NCBI RefSeq assembly: GCF_026151205.1
Contig: NW_026971899.1
Coordinates: 1-21,342 of the forward strand
Origin: Bolinopsis microptera
Lineage: Eukaryota; Ctenophora; Tentaculata; Lobata; Bolinopsidae
Length of the DNA stretch: 21,342 bases
Direction of reading: 5' to 3'
The stretch's first letter is position 1, and every line of letters begins with the position of its first letter. Shown one piece after another: positions 10,601 through 20,906 of the stretch. The notes under the pieces are model-generated. The model saw only the letters and a list, made by a program, of their open reading frames with translations, was not told the DNA's origin and did no database searches. A program made the translations under genes and the position numbers.

Positions 10601-13600
10601 TCCCTTTCCCCCCCTTTCCCTCCTCCTTCATAATTTCCCCCCCAAAATTTAAAAATCATTTCTTTTTAAACCATTCCCAATCCCCCCGGGCCCAAAATAA
10701 CGTTTAAAAAGGTTTTAAAAGGTTTTTTTTTAGAAAGCAAAAAATTTTTTGGTTTAAAACCCGAACCTTTAATTTTTTAAATGAATTTTAAAGGGGCGGG
10801 GGAAAAAAAGGTTTTTTCGTAAAAAAATTTTGGTTTTTTGGGAAAAAAAAATTGTTTGGGGGGGTAATTTTAGGAAATTTTTTAAAACCCCAAAAAAATT
10901 TTTTACATCTAAATGGGGGAAAAAATTTGGCCCCAAAAAAATTGGGCCCAAAAAATTTTGGGGAAAAATTTTTTAAGGGCCCTTTAAAAAAATTTTGGGG
11001 TTTTTTTGGAAAAAGGGTTTTTTTTCCCATTTTTCTTAAAAATTTTTTTTAAAATCCCTTTTTTCCCCCCTCAGAAAACCCCTTTTTTTTAAACACCAGG
11101 GGGAAACGGGGTTTTAAAAAATAAATCCCCCAAATCCCCTCCAATTTTAAAAAAAAACCGGGGGGGGAAAAGGGGAAAAACCCAAACCCAAAAATAAAAT
11201 GGGGGGGCCCCCGGTTTTTTCCGGGGATGTACCCCCCCCCTTTTAAAAGAAACCAAAGTACAAAAAAATTTTCCACTAACCAACCCCTGGGAACCCCCGG
11301 CCGGGAAAGCGGGGGGGAAAAAAATAAATAAATTTTTAGAAGCTTGGGAAAAAAAAGGAAAAAAATAAAAACCCCCCCATTTCCCCGAAAATTTTGGGGG
11401 TTCCCCATGTCGGCCCCCGGGGCCAAAAAATTTCCCCTTTTTTTCCCTAATTAAAGGGAAATTGGGTCAGAGGGGTTTTTAAAAAAAAAAAAAACTTTTA
11501 AAAATAAAACCAAACCCCCAAATTTTTCAAGAAGAACAAAAACCCAAAAAAAACTCTAACTGGGGAAAAAAAATGAAAAAATAATTGGTTTTGGGGGGGT
11601 TTTCTTAGTTCCCCCCCCCAGGGAAAAAAAAAAAAAAAATTAAATTTGGGAAACCCCCAAAAACTTGGGTTTTTTTTTTTTTATTTTTTCAACAAAGCCC
11701 CCCCTTTCCCCCAATTTGTTGCCCCTTAAAAATAAAAAAAAAAAAAACACACAAACGCCCCTAAAATTAAAAGCCCCGAAAAAAAAAAAGCCCCCCTCCC
11801 CCCCAAATTTAAATAAAACCCCTTTTCAAAGTAAAAATTTTAAAAAAAATTTTTTTAAAAAAAATACAAAATTTTAACCTTTTTTGAAAAACAGAAAATT
11901 TTTAAAAGGGGGATAAAAAAAAAAAGATTGGGGGCCCCCCAAAAAAAAGGGAAAAGGGGGAAAATTTTTCCTTTTTTAAAAAAAATTTGCCCGGAACCCA
12001 ACATCCGGGTTTTTTTTCAAAATTTTGGGGAGTTTAAATCCGAAAACCCGTTGGGGGGGCCCCCTTTAAAATTAAAACCCCGTAACCCCCCCCAAAACCA
12101 AACCCCCGTTAAAATTTGGGGGGTCCCCTCGGGGCCCCTAAATCCCCCCCTAAATGAATGGGAATTTTGGGAAAAACCCTCCCCCGGAAATTGGGCCCCC
12201 CAAATTTCCTTTTTTCATTATTAAAAAAACCCCCCCGAGAAAAAATTCCCCCGGGCCCCAAAACCCCCCCCTTTTTTTTGGTGGGAAAAAACCCCGGGGG
12301 ATTAAGTTTTTCCCCCCAAAAATTTCCCCCCAAAAATTTTTTCTCAAAAAAAAGGGAAACTCCCCCAAGGTTGAGGGGGCCCGCCAAATTACAACTTTTA
12401 AAAACCAACGGGGGGTTTCTTCCCCGAAAAAAAACTTTAAATTTTTTGGTTTTTTAACCCTTTTTTCAGAGGGTACTAAAAAGGGCCCCCCCCTTTTCTT
12501 TATTTTTACACATTTAAAAGGGGGGCCCCGGGTTTTTTTTTGGTTTCAACCCCGGTTTTACCCAATTCCCAAAAACAATACGGCCCCCGGGTTTAGCCTT
12601 CCCTCCCCCCCCAATGGGCCAAACCCTCAAACGGGAAACCCCCGCAAATTTTGCAGTTTGGGAAAAGCTTTTTTTAAACCCCGGGGTTCAGGACAAAACC
12701 CAAAGGAACCCAATTTTTTTCCCCCATTTATCCCTTGGGGTTTGCTTTCAAAAGAAAGGGGGGGGAAAAAATTTGGGGCTTCCCCCTTTTTTTTATTTTT
12801 CCCTTTTTTAAAATAAAAAAATTAAAAGGGGGCCCCTCCCCTTTTTTTTTCAGTCCCCCTTTTACCAACACCCCCCCAAACCCCCGTAGGTTCCCCCAAG
12901 GGGGAAATTTTTCCCCTGCCTTTTTTCCCCCCTTTTTTGGTTGCCGGTTTCCCCCAAAAAAAAATCCCAACCAATTTTTCCCAAAGGGCCCCGGGGACAG
13001 CAAAAACCTTTTCCGAAACCCTTAAACCCCTTTCCCCCCGGGGCGGGCCTTTCCCCCCAAAAGAAAAACCCCGGGGGTTCCCAAAAACCAAGCCCTGTTT
13101 TCCCCCGGCTCCCCCCGGTTAATTTCCCCAAACCCCACCAGGAAAAAAACCGGGTTTTGGGGGGTGGTGGAAACCTTTGTTTAAACTTTGGCCCCCCTTT
13201 CCCTCCCCCTTCCCTTTAAAATGAAAATTTTTTACCCTTTAAAAAAGGGGGAGACTTTTTTCCCCACGGGAAAAAGGGAAAACCCCAAATTGGAAAAGGC
13301 AAAACCCCTCGCAAACACCCTGAAAATTTCCCTCACCTTCCCCAAAAAAAACCCTCACCTTTTAAGGCCCCCCCCGCCCTTTTTCCCCCTCCCCCCTTTT
13401 TTCTAAAAAAGTGGGGGCCCCCCCATAATTTTTGGCCCCCGTTTTTAAGCTTTTAAAAAGTTCCCCCCCCCAAAAAAATTTTTTCGGGGGGGCTTTTTTT
13501 TTTTAGGGTTTTGAAACCATTTCAACCCCCCAAAAATTTTTGGGTAAATTTTTCCCCAAGGGTTTTCCCCCTCCCTTTTTCAAAACCCTTTTTTTTAATT

Positions 13601-15680
13601 TACCCCAAAAAACGGAAAGTTTTGGGAAAAAATTTAGTGGGGGTTTTTCCCCCCAAAATACTCCTTTTCCTTTTTTAAAGGGAAAATTTTTTTTTTCCAC
13701 AGATTTTTTAAATTTCCCCAAGTAAAATTTTAATTTTATCCCCCAAAAATTTCAAAATTTTAAAAATAAAGGGGTTTTGCTTTAAAAAAACGTAAGAAAA
13801 AAACCCGAAAAAAAAAGTAATTATCCCCCAAAATTTCCAAAACTTAAAGCTTTTTGGGGCCCTTTTCGGAAAAACCCCAAAACCGAACCCCCGGAAAAAT
13901 TCAAAAAATAAAGAGTTTTTTTAAAAAAAAACAAATTTAATAAAAAATTTTAAAAAAAAGAAATTTTTTAAATACAACCCATTATGCAAACCTTTTTTTT
14001 TTGCCCTATCCCCTTGGGAAAAAATCCTAAGTAAAAAATAAAAAAAACCTCCAAATTAAAAAAAAAATTTTTAGATTAAGAAAAAATAAAAGATTAAAAA
14101 ACTGTAAAAAAAATTTAAAAAATTTTTTCTGGAAAAATAAAAAAAAAAGCAAAAAATCGAAAAATGTTAAAAATTTTAAAAAAAATTACAAAAAAATTAA
14201 AAAATTTCCTTTTTAAAACAGGGCCCCCCCCCAAAACCCCCCCCCTACCGGGCCCCCTTTTCCCCCGGGGGGTTAAAAGAAAACCGGTGCCACGGTTTAA
14301 AAAAAAAGAAAAAAAAAAACCCCCGGGGAAAACTGGTAAAAGAGGGGGTTTTTTTCCCCCAATTTTTTCCCAAATAAAACCTTTAAACCCCCCAAAATAA
14401 AAACCCCGGGCCCCCCGCCGGCCCCCCCATTAAACCCCCCCCCTTTAAAATTTTGGGGGAACCCAAATTGGGGGTCCCGGGAAAAAAAAAACCCCCAAAT
14501 TTTCCACCAAAAAGCATTGTTGGCCCAAAGAAAAAAATCCCCCTTTTGAAAGTTGGGGGATAACTTTTTCCCCCAAAAAAATCAAAAAACCCCGGGGCTA
14601 AAATTTTAAACCAAAAAAAATTTGGGGGGGGAAAAAAGAAGAGGCCCCAGGTAAAAATAGAAAAGGGTTTTTTTAAAAAGTAAAAAAAAATTTTAAATTT
14701 AAACGTTATAATTTAAAATGGGAAAATTAAAAATAAAAAAGGAAAGCCCCCAAAAAGTCCCCAATGGGTTGGGGGAAAGTTTGGCCTGAAAAAAGGGGAA
14801 ACCCCTAAACTTTAAACTGGAAAAAAAGGTTTAAAAAGGGGAAAAAATGGAAAAAAAAACCTTTTTTTTTTAAAAACCCAAAATTTTTAAACCCCTTTTT
14901 TTTCCCCAAACCTTTTCTGCCCCCCAAAAAATAGGGAAAAACAAGAAAACCAAAATTTTTTCCTATTTGGGGTTGGGACCCGTGGGTTAAATTTCCCATT
15001 AGCCCTTTTTAAAATTTTAAATTTTTGGGGAAATAAATTTTTTAAATGAAATTTTTTCCCCTTGAAGGTTTTTCCAAGGGGGGTTTCCCAGTCCTTTCCG
15101 GTCCGACCAAAAAACCCCAAGTGGGTTTTTAAACAAAGGCAAAAAAAACCCGGTTTTGGGAAAAACCCCAAAAAAGAAAAAAAAATTTTTAAAAAATTTT
15201 CCCGGGCTTTAAAATTGGGATTGGGGGCCCTTCCCCACTAAGAATTTCTTGGAAAATTAAAAAATAAATAACCCCAAATAAATTTCCCTTCTGAAAAGGG
15301 GGTTTAGCCCCAAAATTCCCCCTTTTTAACCCTTAAAAATTTTTTAACCCCTTTGGGGGTTTTTGTAAATTTTTTTTTTGAAGGGAAACATAATAAAATT
15401 TTAAACCCCCTTCCCCCTGTAAAGGGTTTAAACCCCAAATTTTTTGGGGCCCACCTTAAATTAAAAATTTTACTTTTCCTTTAAATTTTTTAAATTCCCC
15501 CCCCCCCTAAAAAAAGTTTTTGGGAAGGGAAACCCCTTCCCCCAAAAAAAATTTTAAAAAAAGTAAAAAATTTTAAGATTTAAAAAAAGCTTTTTTTAAA
15601 TTTTTAATTTTGTAAAAAGGCCCCCAAAAGAATTGGCCCCCCCAAACGGGAACCCGAAATTTTTTTTCCCTTTTGTTTTT
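7610..15680. other. 8-kb homopolymer-run block, probable assembly artefact
   Basis: Almost every base in this block belongs to a run of three to twelve identical bases, with runs of A, T, G and C abutting directly (for example AAAATTTT, GGGGCCCC, AAACCCC). Dinucleotides such as CA, TG, TC and AG within complex words are rare. No natural repeat class looks like this: there is no period, no unit and no strand bias. It is what results if each base is overwritten by its neighbour, as in a failed long-read consensus or gap fill. Open frames are plentiful on both strands but are made of Phe, Lys, Gly and Pro, the translations of TTT, AAA, GGG and CCC, and none holds a motif. Small islands of more normal wording appear near 8236-8262, 9280-9300, 10570-10640, 13980-14000, 14965-15000 and 15085-15110, too short to identify. 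True content and true length of this interval are unknown. Confidence 0.85.
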
Positions 15681-16340
15681 TAACCAGTCGAGAAAACCTG
15701 TGTTTGCTCACAACTGAATACTACAATGTTTAAAAAACTCGCTCGGCCTTACGATATCTACGAAAATGCTTGCCTTGGCAAGAATTATATTATTTTTTTT
15801 GCTGGACTTCCTATGTTCTACTTTTCATGTTCTAAAAACAAGGAAAATCCATTAGAGTAAGATCACTGGAAAACAGTTATACAAAAAATATAAGTTTCAG
15901 AATAAACTAAATATGCCCAAAAATATTATAATACATTTTTATTATTACAATTTTTATTTGTTTTAGTTATAGTAATCAATTCCCCGAGAAAAAAAACTAA
16001 AATCTTCATAGCAACCAGCGTTTTGGGGGCTAATGAAAAAGAATCGTCCGACGATCCAAAACGAAGCTCTGTAACCGAAAACGTATTATAATCAAAAATA
16101 AAATAATTTTCTTTGAAAAATAAAATAGTTTTTGGGTTAGTTTTCAACCCGGAAAAAGTACCAAAAAAAAAGCTTTTGGAAAAAAAATAAACATGGCCGC
16201 TAAATAAATTAATCCCCTATTATAAATGTTCAATTTTGGTTAAAATTAATATACCGAAACAAAAAACCCAAAAACATTTAAAAAATAGCATGCAGCTTTA
16301 AAAAAATGATCGCCCCCGATCGCAATCGTTCAAATCCAAA
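15681..16340. other. AT-rich stretch downstream of the zinc-finger array
   Basis: Sequence complexity returns to normal within a few bases at the left edge. The stretch is very AT-rich and holds no gene I can support. It lies on the 3' side of the minus-strand zinc-finger exon and could be its 3' untranslated region. On the minus strand an AATAAA hexamer occurs at 15958-15953, but this is weak evidence in DNA so rich in A and T. A 73-codon minus-strand frame at 15926-16147 has no recognisable motif. Confidence 0.45.
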
Positions 16341-16344
16341 ATTA

Positions 16345-17250
16345 TCCCAAAAATCATGTGGTTTTCTGTAATGAACCAAAGAGATCAGACTTATCACCCC
16401 AGCAGCAAAGGAACAGGGCCAGGTGCAATTTGTGAGGCTTTCCGCTAGAAGATTCCCCTTTTTTCAGGTGGGACTTTTTAAGATTTGCTTCTTGAAAATA
16501 GCCAGCATAGGTGCCAGTGGAAAAAAAGAAACACTTGAAACGGTTTTTCCCTCATTCGAATGTATACGTTTGATGAATCAAAAAGGGCCAGAGTTTTTGT
16601 CAAAGGGCCCGCGGAATGGACAATCATCCACACTTTAAACGGTTTAATTTTCCTCGAAAATAATGACGGCTTTTTCCTGTGATTTGTAAGACTTGCTTTC
16701 GCTGTGGCAGAAAAGTCACAAAACCCCCCAAAAAAGGCACATTTTAAAAGGGCTTCTCAATCCGAATGCGGTTTTCTCTGGTGAGCTGTTAGGTTTGAAA
16801 ATTTTTTTTCAGCAGCAAAGCAAATTAGAAAAAACGTTCTCAAAAAGGGCACTTTTTACGGTTTTTTTTTTTTCCCCCGAATGAGATCGCTGGGTGAATT
16901 AAAAAAGCTGAATTGGTGGGAGTAGCATAAAAAAGAAACAGTCAGAGCATTTAAACGGTAAAAACACCAATAATCATGACCCCAAAATCTTTGTATGAAC
17001 TTGGAGACTTGAGTTTTCTGAGAAGCGGAGTTAGGAAAACAATATGAACAAGCCCAAAAGGGCTTTGCGACCACAAATGTATTTTTTTCCTCTGATGTCT
17101 GGAGGAGATCATAATTCCCCTATGGAACAAGCATAAGAAACAATCAGAACATTTAAAACGGTTTTTTCATCCCGAAATGTAATTTTTTTATATGTTTTCT
17201 AAGATCCCGATTTTCCAAACGACCAGCAATAAGAAAAAATCACAAACATC
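16345..17250 (-). repeat. Array of about nine degenerate C2H2 finger units
   Basis: Reading leftwards on minus, linker-like KP codons (the TGEKP position) fall at about 17161, 17088, 16957, 16860, 16751, 16641, 16542 and 16437, each followed by a finger-like phrase. The clearest are FKCSDC near 17150 and 16945, SNLTAHQRKPHSD near 16800-16770, KCAF with SLTNHRK near 16740-16680, LIHQTYTF near 16580-16560, and HKCTWPCSF with HYRKPH near 16435-16360. Spacing in the second half is about 97 to 110 bases, while the family norm is 84 (28 codons). Extra bases sit mostly in long runs of A or T inside units. This is consistent with insertion-type errors or with decay. Confidence 0.75.
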
Positions 17251-17639
17251 CGTTTGGGGCCCCTTTCCATTTGCAAATTTGGTTTTTGTTTACTCTGAGA
17301 ATCTTTAGGGTTTTGATCAGGGCCTTTTTCCCCCCTGTTAACTTTCGGACGATGTTTTTGGTTTTGGATTATTTCTTCTGGTAAAACTGTGACAATTCCC
17401 TTTCCAACAGGATTATAAGCTATCTCATCAGTTTTTTTAACTTGGTTTGTGGGGATTTTTTGATCAATCGTATCACAGTGATGTTCCCCCGACCCGGTTT
17501 TAACAAAATACTCTTTCACAAGGGAAAAATGGCGAAACCCTTCAGGACAGAGAAATTTCCCCCGGTTTTTTTTCTTGAACCTCATTTTTACCCTCAGTCC
17601 TCCTTTCCTCTGTTTTGAATGGAAACAGTCCATTATCAA
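17199..17639 (-). CDS. Spacer and first finger of the zinc-finger exon
   Basis: This 146-codon open frame is the longest intact piece of the zinc-finger exon and nests inside it. Residues 1 to about 118 form a hydrophilic, Lys/Glu/Gln-rich spacer with no fold I recognise, apart from a possible decayed finger near residues 30-46 (a lone Cys in FLCPEGFRHFSLVKEYF). From about residue 120, where MERGPKRMFVIFSYCWSFGKSGS begins in part, the text matches the start of a first finger (FSYCWSFGKSGS), although the first Cys is lost and about one codon of the usual CGKSF is missing. A stop directly follows where the family normally continues with Leu-x-x-His. In another frame the next codons read DLRKHIKKLHFG, so a one- or two-base frameshift explains the stop. 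The first Met is not a credible start, because coding-like text continues upstream in another frame. Confidence 0.55.
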   Translation of the reverse strand: MIMDCFHSKQRKGGLRVKMRFKKKNRGKFLCPEGFRHFSLVKEYFVKTGSGEHHCDTIDQKIPTNQVKKTDEIAYNPVGKGIVTVLPEEIIQNQKHRPKVNRGEKGPDQNPKDSQSKQKPNLQMERGPKRMFVIFSYCWSFGKSGS

Positions 17640-17743
17640 ATTCCGTCCCTCATTGGGTTGTCTTTCCCAATTTTTATGTTCCCGTGTTCAAAGTCAAGTT
17701 TCACAGGCAGATCAGATTTTCTTCAATTCTTGTAACAAAACCC

Positions 17744-17754
17744 CTAAAAAAAAC
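17744..17754 (-). other. Probable splice acceptor of the zinc-finger exon
   Basis: On minus the bases read a T-run followed by AG, directly ahead of GGGTTTTGTTACAAG and the acidic spacer of the zinc-finger exon. Terminal exons of this family normally begin just this way, with an acceptor ahead of spacer coding. A GTAAGT donor-like word lies at 17911-17906 on the same strand, which would give a 168-base intron. I could not recognise the sequence upstream of it as an exon, so only the acceptor is proposed. Confidence 0.4.
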
Positions 17755-17759
17755 TGAGA

Positions 17760-20340
17760 GGATTTAACTGTCAAATGGTAAATTAAGTTAAATAAATGTT
17801 GATTAGAAAAAAATGAAATATTGTGAAGATTAGCTTGTAAGGGGGTTTGGAGAAAGGAAAGAATCACGCATCCTCAAATAAATTTAATAAGCAATTTTTA
17901 AGGCAACTTACACTGAAAGGTCCCCGGGCGATCTGAAATTAAGCCATCTACTTGGGAATCCGTTCCACATATTTACGTGAATAAGGGGAGGGGGGGAAAA
18001 TGGGGGCTTGGAAATGCCCAGATTTTGCTGGAACCTTGCTGGACATCCAATAAACCATTTTTAATTCCCTTTAATTTAAATTTTTCCAATTTCTGACCCA
18101 ATCAAGTGGGAGCTGTATACACCTCTTTCAATAACCTGAAAACCCTCCCCCACATTAGCACTCAAAACCCCCCCAATCTGAGCTGACGTAATTTGGAGGG
18201 GTGCCGGGGGGGTCGCTTTAATGCTGGACGGAGGGTGGCCAAAAAAAATGGGGCCCCAAAAAAACTTGTGACCCCTAATATGTGGAAAAGCCCCCTTTTC
18301 AATTTCATATTAAACATTATAAATTGTAAATTTTTCAAACTTAAAAAAAAAAAATTAAACTTGAAAAGCCCTTAAAGGTTAGACTATGTAGCAGTGTTTG
18401 CAGTCTAGAAACTGTGGGAAATTTGTGGCCAAATCCCCTCCAGTCAAAAAGAATTGTTTTAAACACATTTTCCGAAATCATGTTTTTTGCCTTTTTGCAA
18501 AAATTCAGAAGATTTTTATTTTTAATCCTATGTTTTGGGTTTTTAAAGGGAATTTTTAATTTGTTGATTTTTCGTGGGGCAAACAAAATTTAGCTAGGCC
18601 ACTACTTGGGACCACAAAAATTTGAATTTTTCTTGGCAATTTTTCAAACATAACAAAATGACCCAAAGCAATGGTGAAAAATTTTACAGAATTTATCTAA
18701 ATTTGAATGAAAAACCATGCAAATCTTTTTGATATTATTTGTTGTAATTCACAAAAATTTTCCAACCTAAAATTTGGAAGGCAAAAATTAAATTAAAATT
18801 TAAACCTAAAATTTTTGTTATCTAAATATTTGTTCTTGTTTCAGTAAGGAAGGCATCGCAGCTCTCCCAACCCAAGGGAACACAGAAAAATGGGGCTGGG
18901 AAAACCTAAATGAAAAAAAATCGATGTTTCGGGGACTCATTTGGCTTTTTTATACTAAGAAAAAGCATCTTTACTAAGAATTACTGATTAAAAAATTACA
19001 AAGGGTCTTGTAAGGCGAGCCCAATTAATTTTGGAACCCAAGAAAAAGTAAGTAAGGTGGGGACCCCCAAATTGGCTTAAACAATACACAGTAGTTTAAA
19101 ATTAAAATGCTGCTCTAAAAAATATTATATGCTGCCCCTTAAAAATATTACAATCCAAACAAGAAATTAAAATTATTAAAGGTTTCCAACGACCTTTATG
19201 CGCCAACCTTAATCAGTAATAAATCATTCCGTGCAATGTTTTTAGCCCAAGGGGTTAGGGGTGGTCCCAAGGTCCCCATTCTATGCTAACTGGTACTTAA
19301 GATCCCTATAATATGGGCTCGCTTACTAAAATTACCTATTTTTTTAGTGGAAAAATTTGCCAATGGTAAAAACCGGGAAAACGTTTCCCCCCCCGATTAA
19401 ATTTCATTTTAGTTTTTTTCCATCACCCCCCACATTTTGGGCCTTTGTTATCACTTTGGTCGCCGAAAAGCCCGTGATGCTCCCCAACTATAGAATTCTA
19501 TAAATAAAATCACCCCTCGCTTTACAAGATCTATGGATCTAAAAAAAAATCAAATCCGTCAAAATACACAAGAAAATACACAAATAAAATACAACCAATC
19601 AGTCATTTTAAACAAAAACCCCCACTGCTTAAAAAACCAAAAAAAAAAACTTTTAATTAAACATAATAACTTTTTTCATTTAAATTATGTAAAAATGTAA
19701 AAGAAGATACTGAGCTTGGGGGGTTCACTAAAAAAAAAAAACAGATAACCAAGCCAAAACGAGCTCCAATGGGGGAAGCATACAGTGGGTTTCTAAAAAT
19801 GAATTTTTTCTTTAAGAAACCATGGGTTTTTTTTTTATGCCGTGGAAAAAGTCAAACAATTCTAACATCTAATATACCGCCCATAATTTTTTGGTCAAAA
19901 AATATTATTGGTCCAAAATCACCAAACAATAAAAAAAACAGCCAAAAACTAAGAACAAAGGTAAGGTTACACATTAATGGGTTTGCAAAAAATAAACATC
20001 ATAGAGTATTCCCCACATCAAAATTTCTTTTCGTGTTTTTTTAGAAAAAGAAAAACCTTAGAGGAAAGATTGAAGGTGTTTCCAAAATGGTTAGGAGCTT
20101 TGTTGGAAAAAAACCTTAAAAAAAAGTTTATTTTAAGGTTAAATAGTTTCATTTAAGGTTTTTAACATATCACAGCCGAGCCTTTTTTTGTTTTCAGAAG
20201 GTAAATATAATCGTTGTAAGGTATTTCTTGAACCTTATTAAAGCCAAGGTAAGATTCCCTCATACGAATAGTAAAAACATAAAAGGCTGTTCTTATTTCG
20301 TGGGTAACAAACTAATACTTCCTGACGGAAATACTCTTGA
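17760..20340. other. Gene-free stretch, no recognised element
   Basis: I see no supported gene in this stretch. If the zinc-finger gene is real, its upstream exons on minus (KRAB or similar) could lie here, but I found no KRAB-like wording. Open frames are short (60 to 91 codons), Lys/Asn/Phe-rich and without motifs. Patches of mild run-smearing recur, for example at 17990-18010, 18190-18290 and 19380-19430. Confidence 0.5.
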
Positions 20341-20906
20341 CTAACAGCAGTAAGATTGGAATACTGCAACAGAGTGATTTTTTTCCTTTAAACGGCAGCA
20401 ATGAAAGCTGTTTTCATTCCTCATCAACTCCCAAAGTTCTTTCAGGAAACATAGACTTAGAGTTTGAACCAGACCATTGTCGGACATGAATAACAAACTT
20501 TTTTTTAAAAACTTAGTTTCCATCTTTGGGCCGAGAATGGTTCTTTTACTTGAAAATCGGTTCAAAAACGTCCTTGACATTAAATTTTTAGGTTGGTTTT
20601 GCGATAAATTCGAGGACATTCAAATAATCAACAGGGCAATTTTGTGTCCAATATCAATCGAAAACTGCCTCCCACACCTCCACATTCTTTATCCCACCTG
20701 ACACCTTTTTTCAAGTAAAACATGTCCTGAGCGGTATTTCAAAAGCAGTATTTGAGTTCCATGACCTCCGTAACCCCCAGTAAAGAACCCAGGCTCCAAC
20801 AAGTTCATTATCACAGGATGGCGAGAGGCACATTTTATCTTACAAAAATGTAATGCCACCCCATTGTTTAAAACTATCGAATATGGCGTTTGTTATAGTC
20901 AAAAAA
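20341..20906. other. Stretch with two overlapping chance-like frames
   Basis: A 92-codon minus-strand frame (20341-20619) and a 74-codon plus-strand frame (20477-20701) overlap here. Sequence quality is good. The minus frame holds a leucine-rich phrase (VQTLSLCFLKELWELM) that could belong to a helical protein or to an old transposon-derived gene, but I cannot match it to a family. Being on the same strand and downstream of the exon ending at 20907, it could instead be 3' untranslated or intronic sequence. Confidence 0.3.

Larger units (their letters stand above)
16345..17743 (-). pseudogene. C2H2 zinc-finger gene, broken terminal exon
   Basis: This is the last coding exon of a Kruppel-type C2H2 zinc-finger gene, a family of nuclear DNA-binding proteins that mostly act as transcriptional repressors. 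Reading leftwards on minus, a pyrimidine-rich AG acceptor sits at 17745-17744. The first codons in one frame give SDLPVKLDFEHGNIKIG, in the style of the acidic spacers of this family, then a stop. A shifted frame carries the spacer to about 17250, and about nine fingers follow to 16345. Finger signatures include KPFKCSDC, ISSRHQRK, SNLTAHQRKPHSD, KCAF...SLTNHRK and LIHQTYTF. No single frame survives more than about 1.5 fingers: I see stops, frameshifts and lost Cys or His ligands. No KRAB, SCAN or BTB domain was found upstream. Either the locus is a true pseudogene or the breaks come from the homopolymer-type errors visible nearby. The family call is firm, while the pseudogene status is not. 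Confidence 0.75.

Noticed and set aside
12154-12816. 220-codon open frame, the longest in the window
   Set aside because: It lies inside the homopolymer block and is made mostly of Lys, Phe, Pro and Gly. Overlapping frames on both strands look the same.
7610-15680. Satellite DNA, heterochromatic repeat or a novel low-complexity element
   Set aside because: No repeating unit or period is present, and the run pattern fits base-smoothing error far better.
15953-15958. AATAAA on minus as a polyadenylation signal for the zinc-finger gene
   Set aside because: The hexamer is expected by chance in such AT-rich sequence, and no clear downstream GT-rich element was seen.
16423-16884. Two plus-strand open frames of 71 and 63 codons
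   Set aside because: They are antisense to the zinc-finger units, whose finger wording is clear on the minus strand.
17906-17911. GTAAGT splice donor on minus upstream of the zinc-finger exon
   Set aside because: The word is a perfect donor hexamer, but the sequence ahead of it does not read as a recognisable exon in any frame.
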